Notes: generated from the letters alone by a model not told the origin. A stretch of DNA of 64,000 nt from JAJPXC01 sp964520525 (GCA_964520525.1 CAZFNR010000007.1:1-64000), one strand, 5' to 3'; shown: positions 19,084 through 28,171, numbered from the stretch's first letter. A program made the numbers and translations.

Positions 19084-21900
19084 TTATTCTTCTTTCGGGT
19101 CAAGTATCACAACTTGGTAGTTCCCCTGTGAAAGCAACTCTTTCATGAAGGTCATCACGTCGGCAATTGTCAACGAGTTGACTGTCTCGATGTTGTTGTT
19201 AAACACATCCACGCCGTTAAGCGTAGTTGCGCTCATCGAACCAATCCAAGAGCTGTTAAGTTCCTTACCTTCGGTAAAGTTCTTAACCATATACTCTTTA
19301 ACCTTGTTAAGCTCTTCTTCGGTGATATCTTGGGTCATATTAGTAAATTCTTTCTCAATGATATCGAGCACCTTCTCTTTAAGTTCTGGCTTCATTGGGA
19401 AAGCCGATTGGATGGTGACGGGATATTCACCCAGACGTTTCATCGAGCCTTGAGCTCCAATTGAGTAAACAGCACCCTCTTTCTCGCGAACGGTATCGAG
19501 CAGTCGTGTAGTCAAAATTTGGCCGGCTACGCTTGAAGTCACCCAGTTTTTAGTGGTGTAAGGGAGTTTGCCTGTGGCGAATATCGCTACCCACGTTTGA
19601 GGAGTTTCCATTATAGCAGTCTCAGTGTGTAAACCGCGACCGGCCATGATTTCAAGCGAAGCATCAGGTTTCACATCTTTTACCACATTTTTCGTGTCAG
19701 CGGGAAGAGATGCGATATACTGCTCTACGAGGGATTTCAAAGTTTCCGAGTCAAAGTTGCCAACGAAGAAGAATGTGTAGTCGGCTGCATTGGCCATCGC
19801 TTTATGTGCTATATCCAAAATTTCATCGCGCTTGGCTGCCTCGATTACTTCTGCTGTGAGCATTTGTGATTTTGGAGACTTGATAAGTGCGTCCATTATC
19901 GTTTTGCTAAAGATGAATTGTGGATTGGCACTTTGATTCTTCAATATGCCGCTATACATATTTTGGAATGCTTTAAATTCATCATCAGTTAGCTGGATAT
20001 CGGTCATTGTCATATAGATAAGCTCCATCAACGTAGGCAGGTCTCTGGGAGTCGTTGTGCCGTTAAGGCCGCGCGTATAGTCGTCAATCGAGAAGTTCAC
20101 CCAGGCTTGCTTACCTTGCATATATTTCTGCAAGTCGCTGTGAGTATAGTTACCGAGGCCGTTTTGATTCAATGCTACCGGCAATGCGATAATGCTGTTC
20201 GCTTTATCGTCGGGAAGGGTTGAGATACCGCCTTTGGCTTTGGCATCAAAGCGGATTTCATCGTTCTTGAAATCGGTTTTCTTGACGATTACGGTTACGC
20301 CGTTTGAAAGTGTCCAGCGTTCTGCGCCCCACTGTTGGTCTTGTTCCACTTTAACAATCTTGCCGGCTTTAGGCATGTTGGGAATAAGCGGTTCGCTCTT
20401 AACTTCATCTACATAAGCCTCAATCGTTTCTGCATCAACAGCTTTGAATGCTTCAGCAAGCGAAGCCTCGGTAGGTGTTATATAACCATCTTTATCGGGA
20501 CTCATAGCGACAACAACACGGTTGTCATCGGTAATCAGGTATTTGAATGCGCCGTTAATAGCCTCTAAAGTCACTTGATTTGCAAGCATCTGCATAATCT
20601 GGTATTTATCTTCAATTGATGGCATTGGCTCGTTATCTATGAAGTTGCGCACATAGGTGTTCACATAGCTGCTGCTCTGGGTAGTTGCGCGGTTATTATA
20701 CTCCTTTTCGAGTTGTGAAATGTACTCATTGCGTGCGCGATCATATTCGCCAAAGGTAAATCCGCCGCGTGCGGCGCGAAGCACTTCGCGATAAACAGCG
20801 GTTAACGCTTCTGTCGGGTCATTCCCCTTGGGAAGTGCTGTTACTTCAAACGCATCCTTAGTCTTAGAGAGGAAGAAGTTGCCATAGTTGGCTGAGGCTT
20901 GTGCAAATGGAGCGTCGGCTTTTGTTGAGAGTGCCGACAAGCGACTGTTAAGCATATTTGAGATTATCTCGGTCAGATAGCTCTGAGCAGCACCCGCTAC
21001 TGTCGATCGCAGTGAGTCAGGCAGCGCATCGGCCTTGAACATCATCATACCGATGGGGAATTGCAACTCTTTGTCTGAACCTATTGCATAGATGGTGCCG
21101 GGAGTGTCTTCTACCGGGTAATAGATGCGCTCTTTTGCGTTGGCTGGCATTTCTATCGGTGAAAACATCTTTTTGATTTTGTTCTCAATGCTGTCCACGT
21201 TGATGTCGCCAACGACTATGATACCCTGTTGATCGGGACGATACCATGTCTCATAGTAGTCGCGCAACGCTTGATAAGGGAAGTTGTCTACAACTTCCAT
21301 AGTTCCGATGGGCAGGCGGTAACCATAACGGTTGTTGGGGTAGATAATCGGAAGCAATTTCTCGATGATTCGCATCTGACCGACATTTGAACGTCTCCAC
21401 TCCTGATGGATTACTCCGCGTTCTTTGTCAATCTCTACCGGGTCGAGGAGCAACCCGTCGGCCCAATCGTGAAGCACAAGCAGGCATGAGTCCTGGACAC
21501 CGGTGCGGGCGGTCGGTACGTTAGAAATGTTATAGACCGTCTCGTCAATACTTGTGTATGCGTTCAAGTTGTTGCCAAATTTCACGCCCACGGTTTCAAG
21601 CCAGCTGACAACTCCATTGCCAGGGAAACTCTCTGTGCCGTTGAAACACATATGCTCAAGAAAATGGGCGAGACCGCGCTGGTTATCTTCCTCAAGTATA
21701 GATCCGACTTTTTGAGCGATGTAGAAATCCGCTTGCCCTTTAGGTGTTTCATTGTGACGGATATAGTAGGTTAGACCGTTTGGAAGTTTACCAATCCTAA
21801 CATCTTTGTCGACAGGCATAGGCATTATCTGAGCCTGAATGGTCGACATCATGCCTATTGTTGCGATAAACAGGGATAGGCGTTTGAAATTTATTCTCAT
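19084..21900 (-). CDS. Secreted M16 (pitrilysin-family) zinc protease
   Basis: Periplasmic or envelope zinc metalloprotease of 938 residues, a double-length M16 enzyme. A signal peptide (first 24 residues, ending IQAQ) is followed by the inverted zinc motif HFLEH (His79, Glu82, His83) in an active M16 N-terminal domain, and by M16_C domains including the RE-K-GAVYSIGAQG segment late in the protein. Both halves are in one chain, so no separate partner is needed. It is monocistronic, convergent with mlaEF. Bacteroidota often carry several such peptidases; substrates are unknown. Confidence 0.92.
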   Translation of the reverse strand: MRINFKRLSLFIATIGMMSTIQAQIMPMPVDKDVRIGKLPNGLTYYIRHNETPKGQADFYIAQKVGSILEEDNQRGLAHFLEHMCFNGTESFPGNGVVSWLETVGVKFGNNLNAYTSIDETVYNISNVPTARTGVQDSCLLVLHDWADGLLLDPVEIDKERGVIHQEWRRSNVGQMRIIEKLLPIIYPNNRYGYRLPIGTMEVVDNFPYQALRDYYETWYRPDQQGIIVVGDINVDSIENKIKKMFSPIEMPANAKERIYYPVEDTPGTIYAIGSDKELQFPIGMMMFKADALPDSLRSTVAGAAQSYLTEIISNMLNSRLSALSTKADAPFAQASANYGNFFLSKTKDAFEVTALPKGNDPTEALTAVYREVLRAARGGFTFGEYDRARNEYISQLEKEYNNRATTQSSSYVNTYVRNFIDNEPMPSIEDKYQIMQMLANQVTLEAINGAFKYLITDDNRVVVAMSPDKDGYITPTEASLAEAFKAVDAETIEAYVDEVKSEPLIPNMPKAGKIVKVEQDQQWGAERWTLSNGVTVIVKKTDFKNDEIRFDAKAKGGISTLPDDKANSIIALPVALNQNGLGNYTHSDLQKYMQGKQAWVNFSIDDYTRGLNGTTTPRDLPTLMELIYMTMTDIQLTDDEFKAFQNMYSGILKNQSANPQFIFSKTIMDALIKSPKSQMLTAEVIEAAKRDEILDIAHKAMANAADYTFFFVGNFDSETLKSLVEQYIASLPADTKNVVKDVKPDASLEIMAGRGLHTETAIMETPQTWVAIFATGKLPYTTKNWVTSSVAGQILTTRLLDTVREKEGAVYSIGAQGSMKRLGEYPVTIQSAFPMKPELKEKVLDIIEKEFTNMTQDITEEELNKVKEYMVKNFTEGKELNSSWIGSMSATTLNGVDVFNNNIETVNSLTIADVMTFMKELLSQGNYQVVILDPKEE

Positions 21901-22271
21901 AATTAGTTTTATGGTGTTATGTAATGAAGTTTGAAATGCTTATGTGGTTTTGAATCAATTGTAACTAACGGTTAGACGCTGACATGTGGCGATTAGTTGC
22001 AGCTATATCATTATTTTTTTAAGTTACGATTAAAACGTCTCTTTAAAAAATGGAATATGGTCACAAAATGTCTCTCATCAATTTTAACGCTGAAACATGG
22101 ACTCCAAGCTCAAATCCGAAATCTGTCCAATACTCTTGGCGCTTATCAACCTATGAGAAAATTACAGAACCATTTGTGCAATGTGACTTTCTTCCCTTGT
22201 GGTAATCATTCCATCGTACCAAAATTAGAGCAAGCGTCATGCAAGAATAACTTACGCATGATAAAAGGGTT
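21901..22271. other. 371-bp gap, no gene recognised
   Basis: This gap separates the M16 protease gene from the CBM9-like gene, both on the minus strand. A plus-strand frame at 21997-22308 has a TTG start, no family resemblance and runs into the CBM9-like gene, so I reject it. A small hairpin TCATGC (22237-22242) / GCATGA (22256-22261) lies just after the CBM9-like stop. No TAnnTTTG box was found for the protease gene. Confidence 0.5.
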
Positions 22272-22931
22272 TCATTCAAGTATGATGTTTCCGAAGAAGT
22301 CAGGTTGATGGAAATCGGGGTGCGGGGTTGCAATTGGATTCCAACTTAAGAAGTGGGGTTGAGTGCACCCTGAAGCGCATTTATAAAAATTTCCTTTCAT
22401 TTTTATTGGTTTACCATCATATTCGATTCCGATAAGATTCAGGGGAATTGCGATAATCAGATTCCAAGCGAATAACCCTTCAATCTCCTGGAATGGTCTG
22501 TTGCCACAAGAAGCGAACCGTCTCACGCTATCCAACTCATCATCTGTCAATCGGCGAGGATTTCGCCTCTCGGTGCGCGTAGATGCGTTTATCGCCCCAA
22601 TGCAGTTAAACTCAAAATTCCAATAACGACCGTCGTTCATCGGTTCAATAAAAAACTCAACGCATGAATCTTGGCAAACAGAGGAATTATTCTTATAATT
22701 TACGGCGCGGAGGTAATTGCATCTCACAAAAAAATCTATATAGATGTATTTCTTTGAATGGGCGGTTGTAAATACCGTCAATGGATGATATGGATATTCA
22801 TCAGGCCAGTTTAGAGATTCGATTGTGCGCCTGGTTCCCTTTTCCTCAAGAAGGTTCTCAACCGATTCGAGCGCAAAGTCATCGAGCTCGGGGATGAAAG
22901 GTACATTGATGGTCTTGATTGTCTTATCCAT
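22272..22931 (-). CDS. CBM9-like (carbohydrate-binding family 9-like) protein
   Basis: Protein of 219 residues with the DOMON/CBM9-like beta-sandwich pattern: DSCVEFFIEP, YWNFEFNCIG in the middle, and a C-terminal PHFLSWNPI plus PDFHQPDFFG ending LE. Standalone proteins of this type are common in Bacteroidota. No signal peptide is visible, so it appears cytosolic, unlike secreted xylanase CBM9 modules. Its ATG overlaps the stop of the LysE-type exporter gene by 8 nt, so the two are co-transcribed. Ligand unknown. Confidence 0.78.
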   Translation of the reverse strand: MDKTIKTINVPFIPELDDFALESVENLLEEKGTRRTIESLNWPDEYPYHPLTVFTTAHSKKYIYIDFFVRCNYLRAVNYKNNSSVCQDSCVEFFIEPMNDGRYWNFEFNCIGAINASTRTERRNPRRLTDDELDSVRRFASCGNRPFQEIEGLFAWNLIIAIPLNLIGIEYDGKPIKMKGNFYKCASGCTQPHFLSWNPIATPHPDFHQPDFFGNIILE

Positions 22932-23580
22932 TGTAGCTAAGTATATAGTTTTTAACGCCCATGAACAGTCCCACTGCTGCCATAGCCACCAACAAAAGTG
23001 CGATGATACGGTTAATCAGCCACATTGATCTGACATTAAAATGGGCGCGTACTTTGTTGACAAAAAATGTTATGACATACCACCACGCCAATGCGCCTGC
23101 AATTATTGAAGCGTAGCCGGCAAAGTAATGGTAGTATTTGAACTCAGGTAACAGGAAATTAAACCGGGCGAACAATCCGATAATAAAAAACAAAATCAAG
23201 GGATTGGAAAACGTGAAAAGGAAGCCAGTCACAAGGTCACTCAAAAAAGTGTTACTGCTGTCATTAGCGGGTTTGAGGCTCCGTGCCGGGTTTTTCTTGA
23301 ACAAATATACGCCGAATCCGATTAACACAACGCTGCCAAGTATTTGCAATAAAATTTGATTACTGTTAATAAACCCTTCGATAAATGACAAGCCAAACCC
23401 GGTCAACAGACAATAGATGAAATCAGATAATGCCGCACCTATTCCTGTAAACAATCCGGCAGCACGGCCTTTGTTTAGTGTACGCTGAATGCACAACATA
23501 CCTATAGGGCCCATAGGTGCTGATATGAGGATTCCAATAAGAAATCCGCTCGTCATTATGTTGATAAATTGGTCTATCAT
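22924..23580 (-). CDS. LysE/RhtB-family exporter
   Basis: Inner-membrane amino-acid-type exporter, 218 residues, six hydrophobic segments. The N-terminal family signature is SAPMGPIGMLCIQRTLNKG followed by GAALSDFIY. A well-formed promoter (TTTG-N19-TAACTTTG, 23595-23625) lies 15 nt upstream and drives it and the overlapping CBM9-like gene. The substrate cannot be told from sequence. Confidence 0.88.
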   Translation of the reverse strand: MIDQFINIMTSGFLIGILISAPMGPIGMLCIQRTLNKGRAAGLFTGIGAALSDFIYCLLTGFGLSFIEGFINSNQILLQILGSVVLIGFGVYLFKKNPARSLKPANDSSNTFLSDLVTGFLFTFSNPLILFFIIGLFARFNFLLPEFKYYHYFAGYASIIAGALAWWYVITFFVNKVRAHFNVRSMWLINRIIALLLVAMAAVGLFMGVKNYILSYNG

Positions 23581-23594
23581 CGTTTAGTGAAATG

Positions 23595-23625
23595 CAAAGT
23601 TAACACAATGCGATTTCATTACAAA
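23595..23625 (-). promoter_or_regulatory. Promoter of the LysE-type exporter gene (TTTG-N19-TAACTTTG)
   Basis: On the minus strand TTTG (plus 23622-23625) and TAACTTTG (plus 23595-23602) are separated by exactly 19 nt, a full match to the Bacteroidota vegetative promoter. The leader would be only about 8-10 nt. Confidence 0.75.
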
Positions 23626-23656
23626 CCAATTGAACGATAAATTGAGTTAAAACGTT

Positions 23657-23953
23657 CTATAAAATCAACCGCGCAAGCGAATCGTCATTCGCCTTGATGT
23701 ATTCTTCAAATGCCATGATTAATGTATCGGCTACGGTGTTATAGTTGTGCTTTCTAAGCAATTGTTCGCAACTTCTCACTTCAAGCAAGAGGTATTGCAT
23801 TTTCAGTGTATCGTCGTGATTTTCAACTAGCTCAGTCGCCTTTTTTCGGCCTAAATCTCTCGCTGATGATATGCGGTTGCGTTCATCGTTGGAGGAACAT
23901 GAAAGTGTAGCACAAATTAGAATAAAACCGATAGCAAAACGTATTTTTTTCAT
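23657..23953 (-). CDS. Small putative lipoprotein
   Basis: Unrecognised 98-residue protein. The start ATG at 23953 overlaps the exonuclease stop as ATGA and gives a signal peptide (KKIRFAIGFILICATLSC) with a lipobox-like L-S-C at residues 17-19; an upstream in-frame start would bury this. The mature part is helical and charged, with several Leu-rich segments, and no known motif. It is the last gene of the porQ-cmk-ispH-exonuclease run, so it is probably made at low, coupled levels. Function unknown. Confidence 0.65.
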   Translation of the reverse strand: MKKIRFAIGFILICATLSCSSNDERNRISSARDLGRKKATELVENHDDTLKMQYLLLEVRSCEQLLRKHNYNTVADTLIMAFEEYIKANDDSLARLIL

Positions 23954-24453
23954 AACAATGACAGTGCAATTTTTGCACACGCTTCAGCATCGGCTAAAGC
24001 GTTATGATGATTATTAAACGGTATACCTAAAAAAGCACATAAAGCGGGGAGGGAAAACGATGAGCATAGTCCGCGTGGAATAGTGCGGCGCGCCTTTTGC
24101 AAAGTACACAGAAATTCATAGTCGGGATAATCCATTTGGTATACCTTGAAAGCAGCTCTAATGCATCGTTCATCGAAAGTTTTATTGTGAGCCACAAGCG
24201 GTCTGTCGCCAATCAAGGCTGACAAGTCAGCCCATACATGGGCGAAACATCTCGCACCGGATGTATCTTTTGCCGAAATGCCGTGAACTTTATTGGTAAA
24301 GTGACTGACGAACCAATTAGGTTCAGGGGATACGAGTTCGTAAAACCTGTTAGTAATGCATCCGCTGGAGACTTGCACCGCTCCTATCGCACAAATGCTT
24401 GACGGCTCATAGTTAGCGGTCTCGACATCTATGGCAACAAAGTCATCCATCAA
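23950..24453 (-). CDS. DnaQ-like 3'-5' exonuclease (DEDDh)
   Basis: Cytosolic exonuclease domain protein of 167 residues. The DEDDh set is visible: DVETAN (Asp9, Glu11) near the start, HNKTFDERCI in the middle, and HNALADAEA near the end with the catalytic His and Asp. It resembles the proofreading domain of DNA polymerase III epsilon/PolC, but as a freestanding protein its substrate (DNA or RNA) is open. It overlaps ispH by 11 nt upstream and the lipoprotein gene by ATGA downstream, within one operon. Confidence 0.9.
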   Translation of the reverse strand: MMDDFVAIDVETANYEPSSICAIGAVQVSSGCITNRFYELVSPEPNWFVSHFTNKVHGISAKDTSGARCFAHVWADLSALIGDRPLVAHNKTFDERCIRAAFKVYQMDYPDYEFLCTLQKARRTIPRGLCSSFSLPALCAFLGIPFNNHHNALADAEACAKIALSLL

Positions 24454-25315
24454 TCGAATACAGATTAGATACCATATCGCTTATCTGCTCCATAAGCCAG
24501 CGGGGAGTGGAAGTGGCACCGCAGATGCCCACACTTTTTACGCCGTCAATCCATGCGGGATTAATTTCTGATGCATTTGACACCAAATAAGTGTTTGGGT
24601 TAACATCACGGCATTGAGCGAATAGGATTTTGCCATTACTGCTTTTTTCCCCACTCACAAAGAGAATGAGCTCATGTGACGCGGCGAAATCGCGCAACCC
24701 CGACACCCTATTCGCAACTTGGCGGCAAATGGTGTCATAACTGTTGAACGAAGCACCCGAGACTAACCGACGGCTTATTGATTCAATTATTAATCTGAAT
24801 CCTTCAAGCGATTTAGTGGTCTGGGAATATAAAGCAATATCTTTTGAAAAATCTATTTTATTCAAATCATCATGGTTTTCAACCACGATAGCCTCTCCAT
24901 TCGTCTGGCCGACCAATCCATTGACTTCGGCATGCCCGATTTTGCCATATATTACGATTTGAGGACGCGGTGATTGCGCATCGAAAGTCTGCTTTATGCG
25001 ACGTTGCAATTGCAACACCACCGGGCAGGTGGCATCGATAATCTTTATATTGTTGCGCCGAGCAAGTTCGTAGGTCGAGGGAGGCTCGCCATGAGCTCTT
25101 AAAAGCACTTTTACGTCATGGAGCCGCTTCATATCGTCATGCGTGATTGTAACAAGCCCCTTGTCGCGGAGCCGCTGCACTTCATCACTGTTGTGCACTA
25201 TATCACCGAGACAATAAAGTTTCCCAGATTTGGCTAATTCTTCTTCAGCTTTATTTATTGCGGTGACTACTCCGAAACAAAAACCCGAATTATGGTCAAT
25301 CTCAATAGTCGGCAT
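24443..25315 (-). CDS. ispH: 4-hydroxy-3-methylbut-2-enyl diphosphate reductase IspH
   Basis: Last enzyme of the MEP isoprenoid pathway, making IPP and DMAPP with a [4Fe-4S] cluster; 290 residues. The three cluster cysteines are at expected places: Cys13 (SGFCFGV), Cys97 (DATCPVV) and Cys265 (GICGATSTPRWL); the substrate-binding RAHGEPP is present. It follows cmk by 6 nt, an arrangement with porQ that recurs in Bacteroidales. Confidence 0.97.
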   Translation of the reverse strand: MPTIEIDHNSGFCFGVVTAINKAEEELAKSGKLYCLGDIVHNSDEVQRLRDKGLVTITHDDMKRLHDVKVLLRAHGEPPSTYELARRNNIKIIDATCPVVLQLQRRIKQTFDAQSPRPQIVIYGKIGHAEVNGLVGQTNGEAIVVENHDDLNKIDFSKDIALYSQTTKSLEGFRLIIESISRRLVSGASFNSYDTICRQVANRVSGLRDFAASHELILFVSGEKSSNGKILFAQCRDVNPNTYLVSNASEINPAWIDGVKSVGICGATSTPRWLMEQISDMVSNLYSIDG

Positions 25316-25321
25316 ACGGTT

Positions 25322-26035
25322 TTAAAGCGTTGAGACAACTTGATTGAACCGAGAAAGTAACCACTCGTTCTGTTGTTGAAGCGACATATCCGAGTTATCG
25401 AGCGCAATAGCATCGTCAGCCCTGCGAAGCGGGCTTTCCTTGCGAGTCTCATCGATATGGTCGCGGCTTACTACATTATCAAGGACTTCTTCAAATGACA
25501 CGGTTTCCCCTTTTTGCAGGAGTTCGTTGTATCTGCGTTCTGCTCTCGTTCGCGCCGGTGCGTTAACAAAAATTTTCAATTCAGCATCCGGGAACACCAC
25601 AGTGCCTATGTCGCGGCCATCCATCACTATCCTTTTATCTTTGCCAAGAGCCTGCTGCATGGCGACCAATGCACGTCTAACTTGTGGTATAGCCGCCACC
25701 GGGGAGACATTTGAAGATACATCCATCTGCCTTATTTGTTTCTCGACATCTTCGCCATTCAATAGTGTGTTTTGTCCGTCTTGACCAACAGCGAAATCTA
25801 TTTTTATATCGGGCAACGCTGACACAAGTTTATCTGTATCAACAACACCGCTATCAGAAATCATGCCTTGTTTCATCGCATATAGGGTGACAGCGCGATA
25901 CATCGCTCCCGAATCGATATATCGGTAACCGATGCTCTTGGCTAAAGCCCGAGCCATGGTGCTTTTGCCCGATGAGGAATACCCGTCAATCGCTATTATT
26001 ATGTTTGAGGTTGTTAAAGCCATATTATTAACCAT
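25322..26035 (-). CDS. cmk: Cytidylate kinase
   Basis: Phosphorylates CMP/dCMP with ATP in nucleotide recycling; 237 residues from the first ATG. The P loop GYSSSGKST (18-26), CMP-binding YIDSGAMYRAVT and MDGRDIGTVVFPDA and the LID region RAERR are clear. An alternative ATG at 26023 (four residues shorter) also fits the family. It starts 2 nt after the porQ stop and ends 6 nt before ispH. Confidence 0.96.
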   Translation of the reverse strand: MVNNMALTTSNIIIAIDGYSSSGKSTMARALAKSIGYRYIDSGAMYRAVTLYAMKQGMISDSGVVDTDKLVSALPDIKIDFAVGQDGQNTLLNGEDVEKQIRQMDVSSNVSPVAAIPQVRRALVAMQQALGKDKRIVMDGRDIGTVVFPDAELKIFVNAPARTRAERRYNELLQKGETVSFEEVLDNVVSRDHIDETRKESPLRRADDAIALDNSDMSLQQQNEWLLSRFNQVVSTL

Positions 26036-26037
26036 GA

Positions 26038-27057
26038 TTAGTTTAGAATATCAGCAAGATTTAGATTCAGATTCAGCATGAATGTGGTCGCTCCGGTGTG
26101 GGGTTGGGCAAGCGCCAGACCAACGCCAAAACGATTTACATTCAGCCCGGCTCCGAGAGAGAATCCTGATACGAAACTTCGTGAATATGTATTCATATCA
26201 GTCCGTGTCTTGTAATTATACCCAAGTGCCAAATAAAATCGGTCGTTAGGCGTGAAATCAAGGCCGAAAATGAGATGACGGAATAGATTAGAGCTGAAAG
26301 AGTCTTTTATTTGGGGCTCGCTCCCAACAGAGCCGTCTCCACCATCATAGTAAGGTAAACTCCATTTCGTAAGATTCCAAGCTGTGACAGAGAATCTCAA
26401 CGGTAATGAACCAAACGATTTAGTCCAACCGATACGAACATCAATAGGCAGCCTATCGTATGACTCGTTAAACCGTTTTATCTGACCGCCAAGGTTGGCT
26501 ACCACCAATGAAAGCGACAAATCCCTATCAGAATCATAATAGTTGATACCGAGATCGGTCGCAAGTGCCATTGCCGTGTATTCCTCATAGGAGCTATATA
26601 CATATTTTACAGCGATACCTCCCCGCAGACGATCGGTGATATCGTGTGAGTAGCTGCCGTTGAACACTACATCTTTTGCTGAAAATTCGCCAAGGATATT
26701 CCCTCCTTCATCGGTGTGGGTCATATTTCCATAGCCGAAATATTGAATACCCGCTGACCATGCCGCGCGTTCCCCGGCGCTATGGGAAAATTTAAACCCT
26801 GCGAAATTGGAATCACCAACGTAGCGCATATAGTTGACAACCGTCTGCATCGTCATTTCAGGTCCAAGCAAGGCCGGATTCTGGTCTGTGATGCTGACAT
26901 CGTCCTCAATCGTTGTTATATTTACGCCGCCAAGCCCATATATTCGGCTTGACGAAGTGTGATTTAAAAAGTTATAGGCCGTTGAGCCGTCTTGCGCCTG
27001 TATGTTTGAAGCGCACAATAATGGCAAGGCGAATATTATGGTCTTGAGTCTGTTCAT
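26038..27057 (-). CDS. porQ: Type IX secretion system protein PorQ
   Basis: Outer-membrane beta-barrel of the PorV/FadL-like fold that acts late in type IX secretion, 339 residues. The start ATG at 27057 gives a clean signal peptide (NRLKTIIFALPLLCASNIQAQ); an upstream in-frame ATG at 27111 would add a non-signal extension and is rejected. The mature part begins with the PorQ pattern TAYNFLNHTSSSRIYGLGG, followed by DQNPALLGPE and an amphipathic barrel ending LNLNLADIL. It leads an operon with cmk and ispH. Confidence 0.9.
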   Translation of the reverse strand: MNRLKTIIFALPLLCASNIQAQDGSTAYNFLNHTSSSRIYGLGGVNITTIEDDVSITDQNPALLGPEMTMQTVVNYMRYVGDSNFAGFKFSHSAGERAAWSAGIQYFGYGNMTHTDEGGNILGEFSAKDVVFNGSYSHDITDRLRGGIAVKYVYSSYEEYTAMALATDLGINYYDSDRDLSLSLVVANLGGQIKRFNESYDRLPIDVRIGWTKSFGSLPLRFSVTAWNLTKWSLPYYDGGDGSVGSEPQIKDSFSSNLFRHLIFGLDFTPNDRFYLALGYNYKTRTDMNTYSRSFVSGFSLGAGLNVNRFGVGLALAQPHTGATTFMLNLNLNLADILN

Positions 27058-27368
27058 TGTAAAAATATCGCACACAGCGAAATGCCGGCACATGGTCGGC
27101 ATATTTAACAAATTAATAACGGAGAATAACCGTGTCGTATTATAATCGCAAGCGAATTTTTATCTGAAATCAAGCCGTTGCTCAAATTGTAAACAAAGAA
27201 TAAACAATAATAATCATTCCCAAAATGGCACGAAGACTTTTGTCTTAAAAATTACAAGATACTATATTTGTCACAAAATTCGTAGTCTTATAAAGCAGAT
27301 GACGAACTGAAAACTCAGATTATTAACTCTCCCGACATAAAGCACCGCGATAAGGAAACTTTAGCATT
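27058..27368. other. 311-bp divergent gap between porQ and the TonB-domain gene
   Basis: It holds a canonical promoter for the plus-strand TonB-domain gene (27239-27270) and, on the minus strand, a one-mismatch -7 box TTAATTTG (plus 27109-27116) that could drive porQ with a leader of about 45 nt. The rest is AT-rich with no ORF or strong hairpin. Confidence 0.6.
27239..27270 (+). promoter_or_regulatory. Promoter of the TonB-domain gene (TTTG-N20-TATATTTG)
   Basis: TTTG (27239-27242) and TATATTTG (27263-27270) are separated by 20 nt, an exact Bacteroidota consensus. The leader would be about 90 nt. The -33 box lies in the loop of a small AAGAC/GTCTT inverted repeat. Confidence 0.75.
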
Positions 27369-27821
27369 ATGACTATAAATCTTTGCCGTCGTTCAATACT
27401 GATAACTTTCACAGTCGCAACCGTTCTCTCCATGAATGGACAGGCAAGGTGCGTCGCCTCCTGCTATCCGGAATCTCAAACGTCTTGTCCGTCATCGGCG
27501 CCAGAGATATACGAGTATGACATTGTCGACGTGCAGCCGCAGTTTCCAGGTGGAGATTTAGAATTGATAAAATATATCAACAATTCCAGACGTTATCCTG
27601 CCGATGCATATACCAAAGGCATACAAGGGCGCGTAATGTGCAGCTTCATCGTCAACCCTGATGGATCAATAAGTAACATCCGTATTGTCAAGGGGGTTGA
27701 GCATAGCCTTAACAGAGAGGCCGTCCGCCTAATCAGCGAGATGCCCAAATGGGAGGCAGGCAAAGTTAACAAAGAAAATGTACCGGTTCACTGCCTGCTC
27801 CCGATTCCGTTCAGGCTCTAA
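27369..27821 (+). CDS. Short TonB C-terminal-domain protein
   Basis: Protein of 150 residues: an N-terminal hydrophobic segment (SILITFTVATVLSM) followed by one TonB C-terminal domain (about 58-150) with DVQPQFPGGDLELIKYI, YPADAY, GIQGRVMCSFIV, PDGSI and the closing VPVHCLLPIPFRL. It lacks the Pro-rich periplasm-spanning linker of a full TonB. The hydrophobic segment may be a cleaved signal peptide or an anchor. It has its own strong promoter and a convergent 4-bp overlap with the following minus-strand gene. Similar domains occur in energy transducers and in regulators; no ExbBD is nearby. Confidence 0.85.
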   Translation: MTINLCRRSILITFTVATVLSMNGQARCVASCYPESQTSCPSSAPEIYEYDIVDVQPQFPGGDLELIKYINNSRRYPADAYTKGIQGRVMCSFIVNPDGSISNIRIVKGVEHSLNREAVRLISEMPKWEAGKVNKENVPVHCLLPIPFRL

Positions 27822-28141
27822 TTGTGCCGGAGGATAGGGTAGGCGATAGTGGCCAAAAGTCCGAAAGTCATCACAATCAGAACGCCCCCCATCGCTAATG
27901 AGCCATATGTAAGCGATTCTTCCGTATTAAAACGGTTCCAAAGCCATAACCATCCCGAAATAAGAATAAATATAGAGAATACGAAGCTAATTAGTTCTGG
28001 GCGTGAAAAAGTCGGCTTTCGTTTTTCAGGCAGACGGTTCATCACCTTTTTAACAAACCATTCATCCTTACGCTCTATTGGTAAATCCCGTTTTATGAGA
28101 CTTCTTAATGTATCGTCGATATTATCAATGTTTTTGCTCAT
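27818..28141 (-). CDS. Small two-TM protein after ECF sigma factor, possible anti-sigma
   Basis: Protein of 107 residues with a charged N-terminal 50 residues (DDTLRSLIKRD, KDEWFVKKVMNRLPEKRK) and two membrane segments (about 50-70 and 78-100). It follows the sigma factor gene by 30 nt on the same strand. Size, topology and position suggest a sigma-factor partner, but no zinc anti-sigma (HxxxCxxC) motif is present, so the role is inferred only. It resembles the small DUF5056-type proteins of Bacteroidales. Its stop overlaps the convergent TonB-domain gene by 4 bp. Confidence 0.72.
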   Translation of the reverse strand: MSKNIDNIDDTLRSLIKRDLPIERKDEWFVKKVMNRLPEKRKPTFSRPELISFVFSIFILISGWLWLWNRFNTEESLTYGSLAMGGVLIVMTFGLLATIAYPILRHN

Positions 28142-28171
28142 AATATATGATATGTTAACGGTATGAGGTGT

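Noticed and set aside
19084..21900. Two separate M16 genes
   Set aside because: The frame is continuous across both halves, so it is one double-length protease.
21997..22308. Plus-strand frame in the 371-bp gap
   Set aside because: TTG start, atypical composition, no promoter, and it runs into the CBM9-like gene.
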